Positions 1 to 5,998 are shown, counted from the stretch's first letter. The stretch: 8,421 nucleotides of DNA from a bacterium (GCA_017431585.1 JAFRKU010000074.1:1-8421), one strand, 5' to 3'. The notes: generated from the sequence alone by a model not told the origin. Numbers and translations: made by a program.

Positions 1-81
1 ACCGGCACGGGTGAGCGGCCAGGCAAATATGTGTTACTCAATGTAGACAAGCCGGTGGCTAACGGAAGCCGAGTGTGGTGA
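1..81 (+). CDS. possible 3' end of a rightward gene cut by the window edge
   Basis: Frame 1 of the plus strand is open from the first base to a TGA at 79-81 and encodes 26 residues (ending NGSRVW) with ordinary, protein-like composition (a PGKYVLLNVDKPV stretch). The stop lies 5 bp before the 47-bp element at 87-133, which in this direction has a stem, a T run and a second T run. That placement suits the end of a gene convergent with the FISUMP gene. I do not recognise the product. The evidence is only a short open frame plus position. A minus-strand frame is also open over these bases but has no ATG, so the call is tentative. Confidence 0.3.
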   Translation, partial: TGTGERPGKYVLLNVDKPVANGSRVW

Positions 82-86
82 GACGG

Positions 87-133
87 CGCCTAACAAGTGA
101 AAAATTTGGTCACTTTTTAACGATTTTTTAACA
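87..133. repeat. 47-bp direct repeat, copy 1 (possible bidirectional terminator)
   Basis: These 47 bases recur without a mismatch at 1564-1610. The copy begins immediately after the stop codon of the leftward FISUMP gene (134-136). It contains a 6-bp stem (AAGTGA 95-100 with TCACTT 110-115, 9-nt loop). Read rightward, T5 follows at 114-118 and T6 at 124-129. It ends in two 11-bp units (ACTTTTTAACG, ATTTTTTAACA). Both copies sit just 3' of a gene, so a shared 3' end or terminator role is plausible, although the stem is short and AT-rich. The GCCTAAC at 88-94 resembles one half of an integron attC core box, but the opposite box does not match. Confidence 0.85.
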
Positions 134-1258
134 TTAGTAGTCAGCGAGGCAGCGGACAGTAAAACCGTTGAATTTTTGATAGCGGCAACCGGGACAAGTG
201 CGACCTTGAAAGATGGAGATAGTATAAGCATCTGGCGCATCATAGAGCGTACCACTCCACCAGTAGGCATTTTGATTGCCAGCGTGAGCCCCAGAATTCT
301 GCGCGTGACCAGCGACAGTGGAGCGAGCAGAAGCATTCCAATTGTTGGTAGTGAGGGCGTGGAAAAAGTCGTAAACGGCAGCACAACTGGCGTCATTGCA
401 AATGTATGAGATTTCTCCGCCAATGACACTTTCGGCGAGCGAGCGCCACTCTGTTTGTTGAGGCAAGTGCCAGCCTAGCGGACAGATGTCATGGGTGGCG
501 AGTGTAGTGCCATTGACGCGATTGTCATAGGTACCGTTGTAGACGGCGGTAGCATTATTCATGGCTGCTTCCCAATTGTACAGGTAACCATCGTAATCGG
601 CACAGCTGCCGCTGGTGTCTGCTGTCTCGCATGGTAGGCGACATTTGCCTTTGTAGGCGTGGCCGCCGTAGGTGCCGACGTAGCCGGCGACGGAAGTGTT
701 ATCGTTGGCATTGTAGCCAGTGCTAATGGGGTGACTACACAGCTTGAGATTTTCCGCCAGCCAACAATGGCCGTCGGAGTACTTGCGCACAACGTAGGGC
801 GTGCCGTCGCGTTCATCAGTGAGCGTGCCAACATATGTATAACCATCATTACTGGGCGTGGCAAAGGCGTCACACATGGCGGAAGTAAAGTTTTGCATGG
901 TAAGTCCATCTAAAACATGAGAATCAATAGAGCATTGTTGGATGTAGGCTGTTTCGCTAGGGAAGCACTTGACATATTTACCAGCTAACCATTGACCGTC
1001 GGGACAAGTGAAAGCAGTGGCGGACTGAAGTTGGTCATTGGTGTGCAGTTTAATGTAGTTGCCGACGGCCGCCGAGTTGACGGGCATTTGGGCCGCGCGC
1101 GAAGCGCGCGGCCCACTGCAAACTATGCCACCCACCAAACAAATTGTACCAACCAGACCGGAAAAACATTGGTTTGCCGGTGTTTTGTTTGATGTCGCTT
1201 TCTTATTATCCCCTACCCGGCGGCCGCAAAAAGCCGCCCGTCGATGCCCATGTAGCAT
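134..1258 (-). CDS. secreted FISUMP-domain protein (paralogue 1)
   Basis: A 374-residue predicted secreted protein with a Fibrobacter succinogenes major paralogous (FISUMP) domain at about 140-372. Landmarks are VRKYSDGHCWLAENLKL (157-173), YLYNWEAAM (225-233), CPLGWHLPQQTEWRSL (259-274), AYWWSGTLYD (331-340) and GFTVRC (365-370). The N terminus is a long basic stretch, a weak hydrophobic core (about 31-49) and an A-x-A-type cleavage site near residue 56 (RASRAA before QM), so Sec export is likely. Residues about 57-140 form a cysteine-containing N-terminal region shared with the paralogue at 7594-8421. The ATG at 1258 is preceded by AAAGG at a 6-nt spacing. No other in-frame ATG/GTG/TTG precedes the hydrophobic core, though the GC-rich first 20 codons look unusual. 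FISUMP proteins are known as expanded surface families, but a molecular function is not established. A surface-binding role is inference. The gene has its own promoter and a structured leader, and lies between direct repeats. Confidence 0.9.
   Translation of the reverse strand: MLHGHRRAAFCGRRVGDNKKATSNKTPANQCFSGLVGTICLVGGIVCSGPRASRAAQMPVNSAAVGNYIKLHTNDQLQSATAFTCPDGQWLAGKYVKCFPSETAYIQQCSIDSHVLDGLTMQNFTSAMCDAFATPSNDGYTYVGTLTDERDGTPYVVRKYSDGHCWLAENLKLCSHPISTGYNANDNTSVAGYVGTYGGHAYKGKCRLPCETADTSGSCADYDGYLYNWEAAMNNATAVYNGTYDNRVNGTTLATHDICPLGWHLPQQTEWRSLAESVIGGEISYICNDASCAAVYDFFHALTTNNWNASARSTVAGHAQNSGAHAGNQNAYWWSGTLYDAPDAYTISIFQGRTCPGCRYQKFNGFTVRCLADY
1089..1115. other. perfect 12-bp GC hairpin inside the signal-peptide cleavage codons
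   Basis: TGGGCCGCGCGC and its exact reverse complement flank the loop GAA, forming an uninterrupted 12-bp inverted repeat inside the FISUMP gene. It encodes the residues around the predicted signal-peptidase site (GPRASRAAQ). The paralogue at the right edge has a GGCCGCGCGCGC stretch and a palindrome at the equivalent codons. The symmetry is far stronger than amino-acid coding requires. Its role, in mRNA folding or as a recombination site, is unknown. Confidence 0.85.
1219..1238. other. short GC hairpin in the first FISUMP codons
   Basis: GGCGGC (1219-1224) and GCCGCC (1233-1238) can pair across an 8-base loop containing an A5/T5 run. The element covers roughly codons 7-14 of the FISUMP gene and lies just downstream of the start. 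It might influence translation initiation. It is not a usable intrinsic terminator because the T run is in the loop rather than after the stem. Confidence 0.45.
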
Positions 1259-1449
1259 GACTGACCTTTCTGTTTTGTCACTCCCAACAAGGTCTGCTCA
1301 ACAAAGAAGCTCCTTGCTAGGTTATCGAGTGCGCACGCCAGAAAGCGGGACGGAACTCGAAGCAAGAAGCTTCTTTGTAGTCCAACTTTCTTATGTGCTA
1401 GACTCGACCTTGTTGGAAATACAACAAAAGTCCCGTCTCTCGATAACCT
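1259..1449 (-). promoter_or_regulatory. long structured 5' leader of the FISUMP gene, candidate RNA switch
   Basis: The promoter at 1456-1461 predicts a start near 1449, giving a leader of about 191 nt. Long-range pairings are: P1, 1439-1449 with 1319-1329 (11 bp), continued by 1430-1435 with 1346-1351 (6 bp); P2, 1406-1416 with 1284-1294 (11 bp); P3, 1361-1378 with 1301-1318 (18 bp including one G-U); and P4, 1355-1360 with 1325-1330 (6 bp). P2, P3 and P4 nest into one long arm. P1 excludes P4 and crosses P3, so the RNA is either a pseudoknot or has two states. P1 can form first during transcription. In P3 the non-Watson-Crick position is G-U in the gene-sense RNA but A-C in the antisense, which favours selection on this RNA strand. 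The P2 5' strand also has a local hairpin (1410-1415 with 1422-1427). I recognise no known riboswitch motif and no tRNA, tmRNA or RNase P signature. The pairings are certain as sequence; the function is inference. Confidence 0.7.
1263..1294 (-). promoter_or_regulatory. Shine-Dalgarno-masking stem of the FISUMP leader
   Basis: In the leftward mRNA the AAAGG Shine-Dalgarno (1269-1265) lies within AAGGTC (1268-1263), six bases before the ATG at 1258. GACCTT (1294-1289) is its exact complement, so a 6-bp stem would hide the ribosome site. The same GACCTT is part of helix P2, whose other strand (1416-1406) contains a second AAGGTC. P2 and the masking stem therefore exclude each other, as expected of an expression platform acting on translation. 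Confidence 0.6.
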
Positions 1450-1455
1450 GTGGGT

Positions 1456-1482
1456 ATTATATCACATTTGCCTCCAAATGTG
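1456..1482 (-). promoter_or_regulatory. extended -10 promoter with an adjoining 8-bp inverted repeat (operator candidate)
   Basis: Read leftward, the -10 is a consensus TATAAT (plus ATTATA, 1456-1461) with an upstream TG giving TGTGATATAATA, the same 12-mer as in the glycosyltransferase promoter. At a 17-bp spacing the -35 is poor (CGCACA). Between them lies the perfect inverted repeat CACATTTG (1463-1470), CCTC, CAAATGTG (1475-1482), touching the -10. A dimeric regulator bound there would block or replace -35 recognition. The predicted start is near 1449, the first base of leader helix P1, which supports the promoter call. Confidence 0.65.
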
Positions 1483-1563
1483 CGAGCAATTTGCGATCAG
1501 TATTTATGCCTTGACGCAAATTTACCAGCAAGCACAAAAATCCATGCAATAGTTATTAGGTGC

Positions 1564-1610
1564 CGCCTAACAAGTGAAAAATTTGGTCACTTTTTAACGA
1601 TTTTTTAACA
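1564..1610. repeat. 47-bp direct repeat, copy 2 (3' of the membrane-protein gene)
   Basis: Identical over 47 bases to 87-133, including the stem AAGTGA (1572-1577) with TCACTT (1587-1592) and the T runs. It lies 20 bases beyond the stop of the leftward membrane-protein gene and upstream of the FISUMP promoter. With copy 1 it brackets promoter, leader and coding region as a unit of 1477 bp (repeat start to repeat start). Sharing an exact 47-mer implies recent duplication, gene conversion or strong constraint. Confidence 0.9.
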
Positions 1611-1621
1611 ATTTTTTAACA
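1589..1621. repeat. three tandem 11-bp T-tract units
   Basis: ACTTTTTAACG, ATTTTTTAACA and ATTTTTTAACA follow one another with an 11-bp period. The equivalent place beside copy 1 (112-133) has only the first two, so the copies differ by one unit, as replication slippage would produce. The period is close to one helical turn, so the A/T tracts are roughly phased and may bend the DNA. Confidence 0.8.
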
Positions 1622-1630
1622 TTGTGGCTT

Positions 1631-4600
1631 TTAGCGCTGGCACTCGGGATTGTTGCCGGCGAGACGGTCGGAAAGCAGGCAGACCAACGGGTAGCGGCGG
1701 GCACGATAGACAAGGCGGCCGTATTCGATGGCGGCGGTGGCAAAAGTGAGCAAACTGACGAAAAGCCCGAGCCAGCCGTAAATTTGGGGAGTGAAATCAA
1801 TCACGATCGTGCAGGTGCCCGATTGATCGGCGCTTGCGCATTGAGCCGGGTCGATGAGCCAACCGTTGGCCCAGTCGTCATATTTTAATGGCGAGAGCAA
1901 GCGGCCGTTGACACGGGCTTGCCAGCCGGGGTGATAACCTTGGTCGAGAACAATTAATCCTGGTTGATCGGTGGTTTTGAAGGTGACATCGGCTTCGTAG
2001 TGGCTGGTGCCGTTTTTGCGGACGCGGATTAATTGGAGCGGATTGGTGTACACCGGCGGCTGACTGGTAGCGGTGGTCGAGAGGGTGATTTTGGTCAGCC
2101 ACTGAGTGGGAATCGGATAAGCGACGGTTTGGAGCAGGTCGTTGGCGCTGAGTTCCCCGGCGATGGAGCGATTGGCCGAGTGGATATCAAAATAGGACGT
2201 GCGGCGCATAAGCGGGAAGCTGAAAGTGTGGGTGATTTGGTCATTTTGTAAGCGCGTTTCCCAACTTTGGACTTGATGATTGATATCCCAGAAGTAATAT
2301 AAAAGCGGTAAGCCGGCAATATTTTGAGCGTCGATGCGGACTAAAAACGAATGTTTGCCGTTGTCTAGGCGTGAATTGTAAAAAGTGTCGCAAAAGGAGC
2401 CCATGTGATCCGCCTGGTAGCGATAACCGTGCTCGCCTAAAAGCTCGCGGCTGACTTCGCCACGGAAAATGACGTCGCAATTGTTTTGGTTGTCGTTGGC
2501 GAGACTATCGAGATAAATCGGCAAACTGTGGACGACGGCTTGCAGAGATTGGATTGGTTCATCAATGGAAATTTGCTGGTCGGCGGTAAACTTGTCCCAC
2601 AGACTAGGCGGCGCGGTGAGTTCGACGGCCTCCTGCAAGTCCACATTGAGATCGGCGCCTTGGCGGCGAACGCTGGCGGCCGGGAAATATCGCCAGGTTT
2701 GATTGGTGTCAAAATGGTCCAGGGAAATGACGTCGGAGACGGTGGCTTCGGCTTGCGGATGGAGACGGACGTAGTCGCTGCCGAAGTCAAAAAAGATTTC
2801 GTCTGTGTCTGGCAGCTCTGGGACAGAGAAAGTTAGCGGCTGAAAAGTCGCGACTGATCGGCCATTAAGTAGCACTTGGAAATTGGGACGCAGGCTCAGG
2901 TGATACTGATGGTCGCTGTGATACAACTCCAGCCAGAAGCTTTGGCGCGAGCTTAAATCCAAACCGGGGATGGTGAGAGAGCGATAGCCGTCGCTGGGTA
3001 ATTGACCTGTCAGGGTAATATCTAGGTCTTGATCGGTGGGCCCATAGTCAAGACGATCGTTGCTAATTTCGCGACTGTATAAGTAGGCAAAAGGATAATC
3101 AAAGCTGACGGTGGAGTCGCTGGTGACATAGTTGAGTTCGTCGCCTAAAACGGGATCGAAAAATTGGTGAAATTGGCTGGTGTTGCTGGGGTAATAATTG
3201 GCGGGCGTGCTAATATAGGAGACGGCGGTTTGGCCGCAGTCGTAAACTTGGAGCATGTCTTTGTTGAAAATTTGTAAACAATGGTTTTCATTAATCAGGT
3301 CGAGCCAATTTTTTTGCGCTAGGGAGTCATTGCGACCGCGTTGGTGGATACTTTGGTCGTAAATCAAATAGCGGACATCGTATTTGGTGAGAATTTGCCG
3401 GAAGAGGGCGCTATTGTCTTGCAAACGAGCGTAATGCATTTCCTGGTAAAATTCCTCGTCGTCAAAACTCCAGACATCGAAGGCGCGATTGAGCACACTT
3501 TGTTTCAAACCGAACCAATAAAAGCCGATGCCACGGTAGCGCCAGGTGGTGTGTTGCCAGCCGTACATGGTTTCGGCCGGAAGCAGAGCCGCCCGTTCCG
3601 CCTGGGGCAATTGATCCATTAAATCGAACATTTCTTGGTAAGCTGGCGGGACGCGCAAGCGCAAATTGTGGTATATATAGTGGCCGGCGAGAGTGGGTAG
3701 CGAATAAAGACACAGGGCAACCAAATAAAAACAGAAGCAAAAAATGCTTGATGGAACCGATAAAAATCGGTCCAACCACAACATGGCGCCGCCGAGGAGC
3801 AAGCTGTAGCAAAGCGAAAGTGGGACGATGGTTTTGGTGAAAGGCGAGCGAAAAATTTGATTGAGGATGCCGATGGGGAAAGGATGGATCATGAGCAGGC
3901 CACAGAGGCACAAGAAGCTGAGGCCGATGGCAAACGTAGCAAAATTTCGCTGATAAATCAGCAAATATAACACGCCGGTGCCCAGTAACACCGCAAAGAA
4001 AATGCCGAAAAATTCGGTGGCTGGTTCATCGAGCCAGGCTTGCATGAAAGGAATGGGCGCAGCGGCGTCATCGGTGGTGTCGTAGTCTTGATTGGAAAAC
4101 CAGTAGCCGCGCAGCAACAAAATGTCGCGCCAGTTGCCGTACGCCTGGTTTTGGGTGGCGACTTCGCGGGTGGTCACTTGGTTGACTTGGCTTAAAACCG
4201 TAACCTGGGAGCCCCCGGTGAAAAAGAAATAGGCCATGGGTAGCAGCCAGAATAAGTTGGTAATAATGATCACGCCGGCAGAGCCGAGAACAACTTGCAG
4301 GCGGGTGAAGAATTTACCTTGGCGACAAGCGAGAAAACAGAGGCCGCAACAGGCCAAAACCAGCGACAAAACGACAAAATTGGTTTGAATATAAGCCAAC
4401 GGCGTGCTGGCGAAACTGATGAGCGCCAGGCGCCACCAGGCGCGCGGACTGGGTGAGCGCCAGAGGGCAAACAAACTATCCAGTAACCAGGGGAGACTGC
4501 CGAAAAACCAATAAAAAGGCTCGAAGGCCACGTAAAAATTTTGGACGGTGCCGAGATTGAAAAGATAAAACAGAGCGGTGACGAGGCCGGCGAGCTGACA

Positions 4601-4984
4601 GACCAGGCGGCGTTGGCCGTGGCCAAACAGGCGCATAAAAAGTTGGTAGGCGCCCAGACCGCCCAGGAGACACATGGCGAAAAGCATGGTGTAGCGGATG
4701 AGGGAGATTGGCCAAAAAAAGTGGATGCACCAGATAATAACTTGACGAACGAGATCGGCGCTGTGGGCCATGCCACCTAAGAGACCGAGACCTTGGTACT
4801 CTTGCCAGACGGCGTTGAAAGTGCGCCAGAGATCGTAGGACGGATTGTACTCAGGATGCAAATTATCCCAGCCGGTCAAGGTGGTGGCGAAACGATAATT
4901 GGTGAGGACGATGAGCGCCCACGCCGAGACGATGATCAGTTGAGGCCAAAATTTACGCAAAAGCGCGCGAATTCCCTGACGCAT
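1631..4984 (-). CDS. large multi-spanning membrane protein, GT-C/YfhO-like, probable glycosyltransferase
   Basis: An 1117-residue protein. The first 440 residues are a membrane domain with about ten hydrophobic segments (for example 13-30, 80-115, 128-147, 183-220, 230-255, 322-344, 350-366, 385-404, 413-435). A long extracytoplasmic region (about 440-1067) follows, then one last membrane segment (about 1068-1087) and a basic tail. GWDNLHPEYN (38-47) in the first outer loop supplies an acidic residue where GT-C enzymes keep theirs. KYDVRYLIYD (about 534-543) and the late GYHPGWQARVNGR (about 1016-1028) recall YfhO-type proteins. Such enzymes are known to move sugars from polyprenyl-phosphate donors onto surface glycans, but the acceptor here cannot be read. 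The ATG at 4984 is preceded by a promoter whose predicted start is one base away, so the mRNA may be leaderless. The glycosyltransferase gene lies 45 bp upstream on the same strand. A non-catalytic envelope role cannot be excluded. Confidence 0.75.
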   Translation of the reverse strand: MRQGIRALLRKFWPQLIIVSAWALIVLTNYRFATTLTGWDNLHPEYNPSYDLWRTFNAVWQEYQGLGLLGGMAHSADLVRQVIIWCIHFFWPISLIRYTMLFAMCLLGGLGAYQLFMRLFGHGQRRLVCQLAGLVTALFYLFNLGTVQNFYVAFEPFYWFFGSLPWLLDSLFALWRSPSPRAWWRLALISFASTPLAYIQTNFVVLSLVLACCGLCFLACRQGKFFTRLQVVLGSAGVIIITNLFWLLPMAYFFFTGGSQVTVLSQVNQVTTREVATQNQAYGNWRDILLLRGYWFSNQDYDTTDDAAAPIPFMQAWLDEPATEFFGIFFAVLLGTGVLYLLIYQRNFATFAIGLSFLCLCGLLMIHPFPIGILNQIFRSPFTKTIVPLSLCYSLLLGGAMLWLDRFLSVPSSIFCFCFYLVALCLYSLPTLAGHYIYHNLRLRVPPAYQEMFDLMDQLPQAERAALLPAETMYGWQHTTWRYRGIGFYWFGLKQSVLNRAFDVWSFDDEEFYQEMHYARLQDNSALFRQILTKYDVRYLIYDQSIHQRGRNDSLAQKNWLDLINENHCLQIFNKDMLQVYDCGQTAVSYISTPANYYPSNTSQFHQFFDPVLGDELNYVTSDSTVSFDYPFAYLYSREISNDRLDYGPTDQDLDITLTGQLPSDGYRSLTIPGLDLSSRQSFWLELYHSDHQYHLSLRPNFQVLLNGRSVATFQPLTFSVPELPDTDEIFFDFGSDYVRLHPQAEATVSDVISLDHFDTNQTWRYFPAASVRRQGADLNVDLQEAVELTAPPSLWDKFTADQQISIDEPIQSLQAVVHSLPIYLDSLANDNQNNCDVIFRGEVSRELLGEHGYRYQADHMGSFCDTFYNSRLDNGKHSFLVRIDAQNIAGLPLLYYFWDINHQVQSWETRLQNDQITHTFSFPLMRRTSYFDIHSANRSIAGELSANDLLQTVAYPIPTQWLTKITLSTTATSQPPVYTNPLQLIRVRKNGTSHYEADVTFKTTDQPGLIVLDQGYHPGWQARVNGRLLSPLKYDDWANGWLIDPAQCASADQSGTCTIVIDFTPQIYGWLGLFVSLLTFATAAIEYGRLVYRARRYPLVCLLSDRLAGNNPECQR

Positions 4985-4991
4985 AAATAAT

Positions 4992-5020
4992 AGTATACCT
5001 TAAATCAGACGAATTGTCTA
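4992..5020 (-). promoter_or_regulatory. promoter of the membrane-protein gene, predicted leaderless
   Basis: Read leftward, TAGACA (plus 5015-5020) and TATACT (plus 4992-4997) are separated by 17 bp; each matches the sigma-70-type consensus at five of six positions. The predicted +1 is near 4985 and the ATG begins at 4984, so no room remains for a Shine-Dalgarno. The promoter fits within the 45-bp gap after the glycosyltransferase stop, so the gene could be transcribed alone as well as by read-through. Confidence 0.6.
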
Positions 5021-5029
5021 GAGAGTGGG

Positions 5030-5827
5030 TCAGGGCTGGCGGAGGCGATAGCGGCCGGTCCAAAAATAGAGACGAATGCGAAGCAAATCCAAAAAACTGC
5101 GGATACCATCGCGAAAAGCGTGCACGTGCGAGCGGTCGTCGTTGCGCCAGCGGACCACGACTTCGCGGACTTGGTAACCGAGGCGCTCGGCTAAAAAGAT
5201 GATTTCGCTATCGTAGGCCCAGCGGTCGATGCGGGCGCGAGTGAAAACGGCCTGCGCGACGTCGCAGCGAAAAAGCTTGAAGCCACAGGTAAAATCGGAA
5301 ACGGGGCTGCCGAGGATTAATTGGGTTAACCAAGTGAAAACATGGCCTAAAAACTGCCGATGCCAAGGCTGAGACTTCTCTACTCTGGTGTAGGCGGCTT
5401 TGCGAGTGCCCACGACCACCGGCAGATGGCGGCGGGCCGGCGCTTGGAGACGTTTGAGTTCGCTCATGGGCGTGGACATGTCCGCGTCCATCATCAGGAT
5501 GTAGTCGCCGGTGGCGGCCAACAGGCCGGCGCGGATGGCCGCGCCTTTGCCGCGATTGGGACGATAGGTGATAATTTTGACTGGTGCACCGGTGATTTTG
5601 CTGAGGTCTGGTTTGTAGCGGCGCAAAAGGGCGAGGCTGTTGTCGCGGCTGCCGTCATTGACAAAAATGATTTCGTGCAAGGTAAAAATGCCCCAATCGA
5701 TCGGATCGGTCAGGGCGCCGATGACGAGATCCAGGCGTTGGCTTTCGTTGTAGACGGGCACGACGAGGGATAAGAGGACCGGAGTGGCGGGCGACGGAGA
5801 GCTGGTAGACGAATTGATCGTATTCAT
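5030..5827 (-). CDS. family 2 glycosyltransferase, ALG5/polyprenyl-phosphate glucosyltransferase type
   Basis: A 265-residue GT-A glycosyltransferase predicted to transfer a hexose from a nucleotide sugar to a polyprenyl phosphate on the cytoplasmic face. Visible motifs are VVPVYNE (22-28), IIFVNDGSRDNS (53-64), NRGKGAAIRAG (91-101), the metal-binding DAD within MMDADMSTP (112-120), SDFTCGFKLFR (177-187) and DRWAYDSEIIFLAERLGY (201-218). The CGFKLFR plus RW-(F/Y)-D-E signature is typical of the dolichyl-phosphate glucose synthase branch (ALG5-like) rather than the mannose branch. There is no C-terminal membrane segment, so it should be peripheral. The first 16 residues are Ser/Thr/Pro-rich and not part of the fold. 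The gene has a consensus promoter about 23 nt upstream but no visible Shine-Dalgarno. It lies 45 bp before the large membrane protein, a likely user of its lipid-linked product. The sugar is inferred from the family. Confidence 0.9.
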   Translation of the reverse strand: MNTINSSTSSPSPATPVLLSLVVPVYNESQRLDLVIGALTDPIDWGIFTLHEIIFVNDGSRDNSLALLRRYKPDLSKITGAPVKIITYRPNRGKGAAIRAGLLAATGDYILMMDADMSTPMSELKRLQAPARRHLPVVVGTRKAAYTRVEKSQPWHRQFLGHVFTWLTQLILGSPVSDFTCGFKLFRCDVAQAVFTRARIDRWAYDSEIIFLAERLGYQVREVVVRWRNDDRSHVHAFRDGIRSFLDLLRIRLYFWTGRYRLRQP

Positions 5828-5856
5828 AATTTAATTATTTAGTCTTAATATCTAAT

Positions 5857-5885
5857 ATTATATCACACAGGATCGATTTTGTCAA
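5857..5885 (-). promoter_or_regulatory. full-consensus promoter of the glycosyltransferase gene
   Basis: Read leftward, TTGACA (plus 5880-5885), a 17-bp spacer and TATAAT (plus 5857-5862) match the housekeeping consensus at every position, and TG upstream of the -10 makes it an extended -10 (TGTGATATAATA). The predicted start is near 5850, leaving about 23 nt before the ATG at 5827. It should be strong and may drive the membrane-protein gene too. Confidence 0.85.
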
Positions 5886-5969
5886 GTAGCAAAATATTAT
5901 GAGATATCAAGCTTTTTTCATTTTTATATAATTATAGGATAAAAAAGCGGCGGTGTCAACGTGGGCGGC

Positions 5970-5998
5970 TTGCCAAAGTGGCCAATTTTTGGTATAGT
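5970..5998 (+). promoter_or_regulatory. promoter of pgk, predicted near-leaderless
   Basis: TTGCCA (5970-5975), a 17-bp spacer and TATAGT (5993-5998) form a good housekeeping promoter. The predicted +1 is near 6005, only three bases before the ATG at 6008 and twelve before a second in-frame ATG at 6017. This excludes the in-frame GTG at 5978, which lies in the promoter spacer. Together with the glycosyltransferase promoter it makes the 180-bp region 5828-6007 a divergent control region. The AT-rich 84 bp between the two -35 boxes contains GCTTTTTT (5911-5918) and AAAAAAGC (5941-5948), an inverted pair of unknown use. Confidence 0.75.

Noticed and set aside
87..133. Integron attC site
   Set aside because: GCCTAAC fits the RYYYAAC core, but the opposite side reads TTTAACG instead of GTTRRRY, the arms pair imperfectly, and no integrase or attI is visible.
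134..1258. Diversity-generating retroelement target
   Set aside because: FISUMP ends look lectin-like and variable, but no reverse transcriptase, template repeat or near-identical variable repeat is in the window.
1284..1449. tRNA, tmRNA, T-box or group I intron
   Set aside because: No T-loop, CCA end, tmRNA ends, T-box antiterminator motif or intron core was found in the structured region; only the long helices support an RNA.
1059..1514. Plus-strand open frame of 151 codons over the FISUMP start and leader
   Set aside because: It crosses the FISUMP coding start, the structured leader and the promoter, shows no protein motif, and is explained as the antisense of those elements.
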